This document shows positions 42,001-64,000 of a stretch of 64,000 bases of DNA, piece by piece. Made by a program: the position numbers and the translations under genes. The stretch is from Hirudinaria manillensis (taxonomy: Eukaryota > Annelida > Clitellata > Hirudinida > Hirudinidae), in contig CM067531.1 of the NCBI GenBank assembly GCA_034509925.1, positions 160,001 through 224,000 of the forward strand, read 5' to 3'. The notes below the pieces were generated by a model. It worked only from the letters and a program-made list of their open reading frames with translations, was not told the origin of the DNA and searched no databases. Every line of letters begins with the position of its first letter. Position 1 is the first letter of the stretch.

Positions 42001-43710
42001 AAATGAAACGGCTTCCCGACATTCTGCTTTGGAATTAAAATCCTTTTGAAGATTTGATAATCGACGGTCGTTTTGTCTTCAACCTCCTGGCATCGTATGC
42101 CGATGTCCATTGTCGTCTCCCTGGAGTCTTCTGCTCAATTATTTGATTTGATTTAAAAACAAAACCCAATAAAGTCAAAAGTACTGATGCTTTTGGCATT
42201 TAATAGGTGGTGACTCAGATCTGGCATGAAGTCAGAGAAACATCCCCCGTTCCTCGAGCACTTAAAACGTCGGGCCGCGTCGCAGAAAAGACAGGTGAAT
42301 CGACGTCGATCTCGATTGCTATTGTCCACTAATTATCCTGCTTAAGGGGGCTTAATCAGGTTTGGGCACAGATTTGTTAATGATTTCAATCTTTCTAAGA
42401 AACTAATTGGACTTTTCTCCGGTTGTGGTGTGTTGCTCGCAGCAACCAGAAACTCTTTTTAAACGATAATTAAAGCTCGTTAATCACTCGTGCGTCCTCA
42501 AAGTAAGGTGTGCACCTCCCGTTGATCAATATCAAATTTCCTTGCAGCAATGAAATGAAAGAGTTTAAAGAACTTTAATCCTAATTGACACTAGTTACCT
42601 TAACAAAAATTTTGGCAAATCTTTCCGACAATCGTATCCGGACGTTAAAAGACGAACGTGACTTAGGGAAGAGACGAGAAGATAGATTGATGGATGCATC
42701 TACCTGTTCCTCATCACCTTGATGAAATTCCTAACCAGGTACAGAATAATGACTTCCATTCTCAGATCTCCTAGGCAACCAGAGATGAAATAAACTTACT
42801 GGATGCAAAATTTGCTATGAAATGCATAAGTAAGCCTCTGTCAAGATAGATTGTAAGAATTGAATTAATCTTTTCATCTGTGTCAATTGTGAGTTTATAA
42901 ATTAAATTAAATGGCTCATGTTTACTTGAAAATACCAGAATTCAAAGATTAATTGACTGATGGCTTTGTCATTTCAGAGTGTGGGCAGTGTACAAAATGA
43001 GGCCACGTTAACTATGAACACTTCACAGATCATTGTAAACAAACTATTTATTATTAACTTGCCTACTCAAGGCAATAAAATGTTACATGTAATTCTGGAA
43101 TCAAAGGTTTGTATTCAATATGGCCTTAAAATTCATCATAAGTGTAAATTAACAAGTTAAACTATAAATTTAAATAAAAACTTAATTGCGAATTTGCACA
43201 CCCCCACAAGACGAATGAAACCCATACATTTGTGAATACGTGCATGTACCCTATTTATAAAGGCCATATGCATGCGTCTAGCATTCGATATGTAAATGTA
43301 CTCCTTACAAGCTTGAATGTGTGCTCCACAACTGTTTTAAACTGTTCTCGCTTCTAAATTTGGTCACATCTTTCGACATAGCTGCCAGCTCAGGTAAGCT
43401 TAAAATGTGTAAAACAATTACTTAACATCGCAACCAATTACTCAACAAGAGTTTGGGAGGTCGTGAAACATTGTTTGTGACGACACGACAACAACGCGTA
43501 GATCACGAAACTTCGATGCGCGACTTCTACAAAATTAAGTTCCAAATGCATGCTCAGACGCATTTATTGTTTGAGACCAAAAGGTGTCAATACAAACATA
43601 CTTGAATCAAGGCTTTAAGGATAAAGTCATTAAGCGTTATATTTAAAATGTGTGGCGCGGTTAGTAATTTAAAGTCCTGATATTAAAAACCTTTCGATAT
43701 TTATTAGAAA
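39052..43710. other. Long CpG-rich gene-free stretch, possible receptor 3' UTR
   Basis: From about 39540 to 41300 the DNA is rich in CpG and lacks the microsatellites found elsewhere, but no frame shows a known domain. AATAAA at 41986-41991 and 42168-42173 could end a 3' UTR of about 3 kb for the nuclear receptor. Small frames on both strands (for example 41005-41220) look like by-products of base composition. From 42200 to 43710 the sequence is ordinary AT-rich DNA with no recognised feature. Confidence 0.55.
41986..41991 (+). terminator. Candidate polyadenylation signal for the nuclear receptor
   Basis: AATAAA near the end of the CpG-rich stretch, 2.9 kb after the receptor stop. The assignment is positional only. 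Confidence 0.35.
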
Positions 43711-50587
<6,877 letters not shown>

Positions 50588-51478
50588 TTCTTGGAAACCA
50601 ACTGAAAGATAGAAGAGGAGGAAATGAGATTCGAAAATATTTTGCTTTTGCATGACATTGCAACTGGAATGTTCAGAATGTTCAGTTAGAGAACAGTCTG
50701 TAATATGCATAGTTGTTTGCTTGAAAGTATAGCATGTCGTTTATGACTCATTTCTTTGTTTTGACATGTTAAGTCGTTGGTTGTTGACATTGTTCTTTAA
50801 GTGCTAACATGTCCTTCAGTGCGTTCTAAGTGAAATAATATTTTGAAATAATTCTGATAGGGCTAATGCCATATGAAATTTTTATGCATAATGGAGATTA
50901 CCGTCGCCTTTTGTGCCTTTAATGTAGTGCCAGTTAGGTAGAAAAGTTAAGCTGCATTCTGGTACTGACAGACAAACGGACGTTCAAAGTACGTTTGCTG
51001 TTTGGACCTCCTATGAGGAAGTTGAGCGCTGAAAGTGTAACAGCAATTAGTGCTTTGTCCTTGACGAGCATTTAACTTCGATGCCGCTGGTCGTTGAACA
51101 AATACAAAGGGGGAGTGGTTATTAGTCTCTGTGTGCGATGGTGGCCAGCAATAGGTTTAGCAAATTCTTTGTATTGTCAGAAGTTTGAGCCTTTGTTGTG
51201 AGTGACCAAGCCATTGCTATGGATCCGGTCTAATTCATCTAGTTATGCAATTAACGTTACACAAAGTGCCTACCCAGCCATTGTTGCGGATAACCAAGCT
51301 AACAAATAAAGAAAGGGTAGAGCTGGGTTTACTCGTAAATGAGTATAAAAAGACGATCCTTTCCTCTTTTTTAAAACTGGTTTTACCTGTAGTATTTTTA
51401 ATTACTGCTTTATTATCGGAAAGAGCTTAGATTTTCGTTTCAATTTATTTCTCTTGAAACTTTTGAGTTAGTCGACAG
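50588..51478. other. IMPDH copy 1 3' flank and copy 2 upstream region
   Basis: About 890 bp between the two tandem genes. No exon or clear AATAAA was recognised close to the first stop. The promoter of copy 2 presumably lies here. Confidence 0.6.
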
Positions 51479-55310
<3,832 letters not shown>

Positions 55311-56851
55311 AATCAAAGGAAGATCTCTTCTTGGTGCACCAGACCAAAGGACATTTTCATTCCCCATGTCATTTCTGTTTGTTTTTGCTATGTTTAGGGA
55401 AATATAATCATGGCGTGATTAGATTGTGTTTTTCATGGAGTTTTTTTTTATTTTGTTTGCAGTCCGATCGTGTAAACCTTTACTTTCCGTATATTCGTCG
55501 ACATTTCAACCGTGGTCGTAACTTCTCGAGTGATTTGCTATTTTCATGGGTTCGTCCCGTTAAAGGAGTTTCCGCAAACATCCACAACGGTTGATAGGAA
55601 CATTGGAAAGTGACGCGTAATGTTCCAAATAAATGTCGATTTCGTTGATCGGTCGGAGCTGCAATAAAATTATATTGATTAGAAAAGCGTTGTAAAGACG
55701 CGTCCAAGGTTGAACGCCGGTCCGACAACCTACGACGTCTCGGCGGCCATATTAAGCTCGGTATATTGGTGCGATGGTCTCATATAGGATACCCTTCATT
55801 GCTTGCTGTTCTGCTGCTCGGCACTGGAATAAAGCATCCTTTTTTGTGCTTAAAAATGCGGATGGATGAATGAGTGAGTGACTATTTCGCCCGTGTGCAC
55901 CTCTTGTTTGCTTTGTCTTTTAACGGCATTCGCTTGCTGCCAATCCTCGTGGAGGATTCGTCTCAGAATTTGGATTTTTTATTGATTCACCACCGGCCAA
56001 TATCACGTTCTGAACGCTTTTCCGTCCGATAACCACGGCTGTGAAATTCCGTCGGCAGTTCTTAGTTTCCGCATGGAAAAAATTGCCCCGCCGAGATCGC
56101 TTTATTAGAATTTCCATTTGTGTCGTCGCTCCACCCTTCACGGACGAATCTCGGGAATGCTTTTCACGAAGCTTCGGACGTTCGACGACTGCATGTCGCG
56201 CGTGAAGCTGCCGCAAGTCGTTGGTCGCGGTAAGGGATTTGTTGTTAGAACCGACCTGCTATCGACCGTCCGGTGCGATGCAATTTGCGAGCGCCCCTCC
56301 GATTTAAGATCGCCTCTAAATGTGTGGGCGAATCAGCCATTCTCAGCTTGCCAGGCCCAGGAATGCAACTCAGCTGACTAACAACTTTTTTTCTATTCGC
56401 TCCATTTTCACGCTCCTGTTCTGATTGCAACAGAAGTTAGTGCAGTCCGACTGCAATGGCGACAGTCGACGGATTGGAGCGCTTCTGCTACGCATGCACG
56501 GTTGTCCGCGCGAACATGGGTCGAGCTGTCTACAATGCTTTTCAACGTTTCGTGCTAACGTCGGAGCGTGAACCTGTTTTGCGTTTTTCTTCCGAGCAGG
56601 AGTTGCAATTCATTTACGAACTGTCTTCAACATCGCTTGCCGAGAAACATGCAATGTAAAAACATTTATTGCAGGAAGCTACACTCGACGACAGCGTTAA
56701 CAAACAAAGATCAGTGATCGTCGGAAGTGAAACGTTTTTATCCGGCAAATCGACAAAATATCCCAACGTTTGTATTCCTTAGATAGGACTTGAACTCCCA
56801 AAAAGTTCTATCGAATCGGTAAATCTACGAACGTCTGTAAAATAGCCGAAA
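55311..56851. other. IMPDH copy 2 3' flank and CaM kinase upstream region
   Basis: About 1.5 kb, moderately CpG-rich at 55900-56650. A 67-codon ATG frame at 56456-56659 lies about 190 bp upstream of the kinase start and has no recognised similarity; it may sit in a 5' UTR or be chance. No RNA gene was seen. Confidence 0.55.
55628..55633 (+). terminator. Polyadenylation signal of IMPDH copy 2
   Basis: AATAAA 318 bp after the stop; a second AATAAA follows at 55663-55668. Either could define the 3' end. Confidence 0.5.
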
Positions 56852-62436
<5,585 letters not shown>

Positions 62437-64000
62437 CGATGACGACGACGACGATGGTCATCATTATCGAAGCCATATACCGGAAATCTATCTCTCTCTC
62501 TTTGCTCCATATCTCCATAATGAGAGTGACTCATCATGAAATGGAAAGAACAAACTTTCGGGTTTTTAATTTATTTGTAATAATTTATAATCATGTAGTC
62601 TTTTGAGGTGCAACATGATTGGCCATGCGAATAAGGTCAAGCCGTGCTCTCGAAGGCGCGCATTCTGGGTCGGTTCATCGGTCACCAATTGATTATCGAA
62701 TAATTGGGTCAAGTCATCACCTTTTAATTCGGATTCGTTCTTTCTTTTCCATCGGAAGATTATTAAGCCAGTGTTAAGATTATTAAAGCCATTGTTAAGA
62801 GTATTTTAGCCAATGTTCCAGGAACATCACACGTTGGCACACACGAATACTCTTTTTTTTCACGATCTCTAATAATATCTTGTCACGTGATTCTCAGACC
62901 ACGTGAGGTACGAGGATGATTAACTTTTAGCCTCGCAAGTCTTGCATCACCTCTGGAAATCCAAAAGGGTCCCGTAAATTTCAACCTGGTTGGTATTTCA
63001 ATCTGGTTGGTATTTCAATCTGGTTGGTATTTCAATCTGGTTGGTATTTCAATCTGGTTGGTATTTCAATCTGATTGGTATTTCAATCTGATTGGTATTT
63101 CAATCTGGTTGGTATTTCAATCTGATTGGTATTTCAATCTGATTGGTATTTCAATCTGGTTGGTATTTCAATCTGGTTGGTATTTCAATCTGGTTGGTAT
63201 TTCAATCTGATTGGTATTTCAATCTGGTTGGTATTTCAATCTGATTGGTATTTCAATCTGGTTGGTATTTCAGTCTGGTTGGAACTTTAACTTGACGCGA
63301 AACATCTCCGATTCTTGATCTGCCACTTTTCGGTTACAATTTTGTAGATTTTAAAGGATCTTTTTTGATGGATTATCTGCGAATTACGAAATTTTTCGAA
63401 AGCAGGAAAATACTTTTCAATGGAAAATACTTATTCACTTATAGTTTCCTGCTTAAGGGATTTAATACGCCTTGAAGTGGAACTTGATTTCGGTTTCTTT
63501 TTTTTTTGTTTGGGAATTTTGACGTCTGGTGTTTATAAGTTTACAAAAAAAAAAACATCTTTAAATTTATTACTTACAATTAAGCAGATAATTTTATAAA
63601 AATAAAATAAAATTTTATTTTATAATATTAATAATCAGGTGGATTGTGCAAGTTTTTGAGGCAACTGTTTCTCATTCTCCACCAGGACAACGATTTTGAT
63701 GGACATTCCTCTCATTTTTTTGTCTGATTCTCTCCCAGTATTCGATGTTATTTGCTGTTAAATTCATTTCCAATTCGGATTCACTCGCATATATTTCTCG
63801 TCAGGTGGCGTTTTTTAATTGTTGTTGTTGTTGTTGTTGTTGTTAGTCATACTAAGGCGATTGAATCGTGTCAACGAAATGTTTGTAAACAATGAAATAT
63901 CGGAGAATTTGTTTATTTATTATTTATTTATTTATTTATTGAGTTTAATTCAACATTGTACTTACCTCCAGTGTCTGTATTACGGCATAATATTAACACT
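62437..64000. other. Intergenic DNA downstream of CaM kinase
   Basis: No coding exon recognised to the end of the window. It holds the 17 bp minisatellite, poly-T/poly-A runs near 63500-63550, a (GTT)n run at 63819-63844 and (TTTA)n at 63911-63940. Confidence 0.65.
62984..63283. repeat. 17 bp minisatellite
   Basis: About 17 head-to-tail copies of ggtatttcaatctggtt, with a G/A variant (ctggtt or ctgatt) distributed irregularly among units. The open frames it gives (Trp-Tyr-Phe-Asn repeats) are not coding. Confidence 0.95.

Noticed and set aside
56456-56659. 67-codon ATG frame upstream of CaM kinase I
   Set aside because: No similarity recognised and it is not in frame with, or spliced to, the kinase by any visible site; possibly part of a 5' UTR.

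Overview
The window is nuclear DNA of an invertebrate animal, very probably a protostome. The genes have many short introns with GT-AG borders, and the families are metazoan: a discoidin domain receptor, cyclin H, peripherin-type tetraspanins, an E78-type (NR1E) nuclear receptor, IMP dehydrogenase and CaM kinase I. E78 receptors are known from protostomes. I cannot name the phylum. Non-coding DNA is full of microsatellites, mainly (GAT/ATC)n, (ATT/AAT)n and (ATGG/ATCC)n, plus several minisatellites; most long simple-peptide frames (poly-Ile, Tyr, Asp, His, Met-Asp-Gly-Trp) are these repeats read through. All exon borders below were assigned by hand from splice sites, reading phase and family similarity.

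Layout. 1-3328: repeat-rich DNA with a 1.2 kb minisatellite. 3329-20989 (+): a discoidin domain receptor gene, 13 exons visible, 5' end missing, whose kinase domain has lost its catalytic residues. Its sixth visible intron holds an antisense two-ORF LINE-like retrotransposon (about 11010-15829) with a restriction-like endonuclease, set between two (ATT)n tracts. 22872-24730 (+): cyclin H. 25314-27350 (-): a gene for a secreted His-rich protein, tail to tail with cyclin H, with all resolved introns in phase 0; a helical-cytokine-like fold is a tentative idea. 28790-31455 and 31813-33052 (+): two tandem peripherin-like tetraspanins, the first with a very long tail. 33800-39051 (+): an E78-like nuclear receptor, followed by a long CpG-rich stretch that may be its 3' UTR. 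43711-50587 and 51479-55310 (+): two tandem IMP dehydrogenase genes. The first carries two equal-length alternative versions of the CBS-domain exon, and the pair share a nearly identical 275 bp block that includes an intron. 56852-62436 (+): CaM kinase I. 62437-64000: intergenic, with a 17 bp minisatellite.

The genes do not form a pathway. They are independent neighbours: an adhesion receptor, a transcription/cell-cycle kinase subunit, membrane-shaping proteins, a transcription factor, guanine nucleotide synthesis and calcium signalling. The points most worth following are the receptor pseudokinase, the alternative IMPDH CBS exons with gene conversion between copies, the secreted protein with phase-0 introns, and the unusual ORF structure of the retrotransposon.
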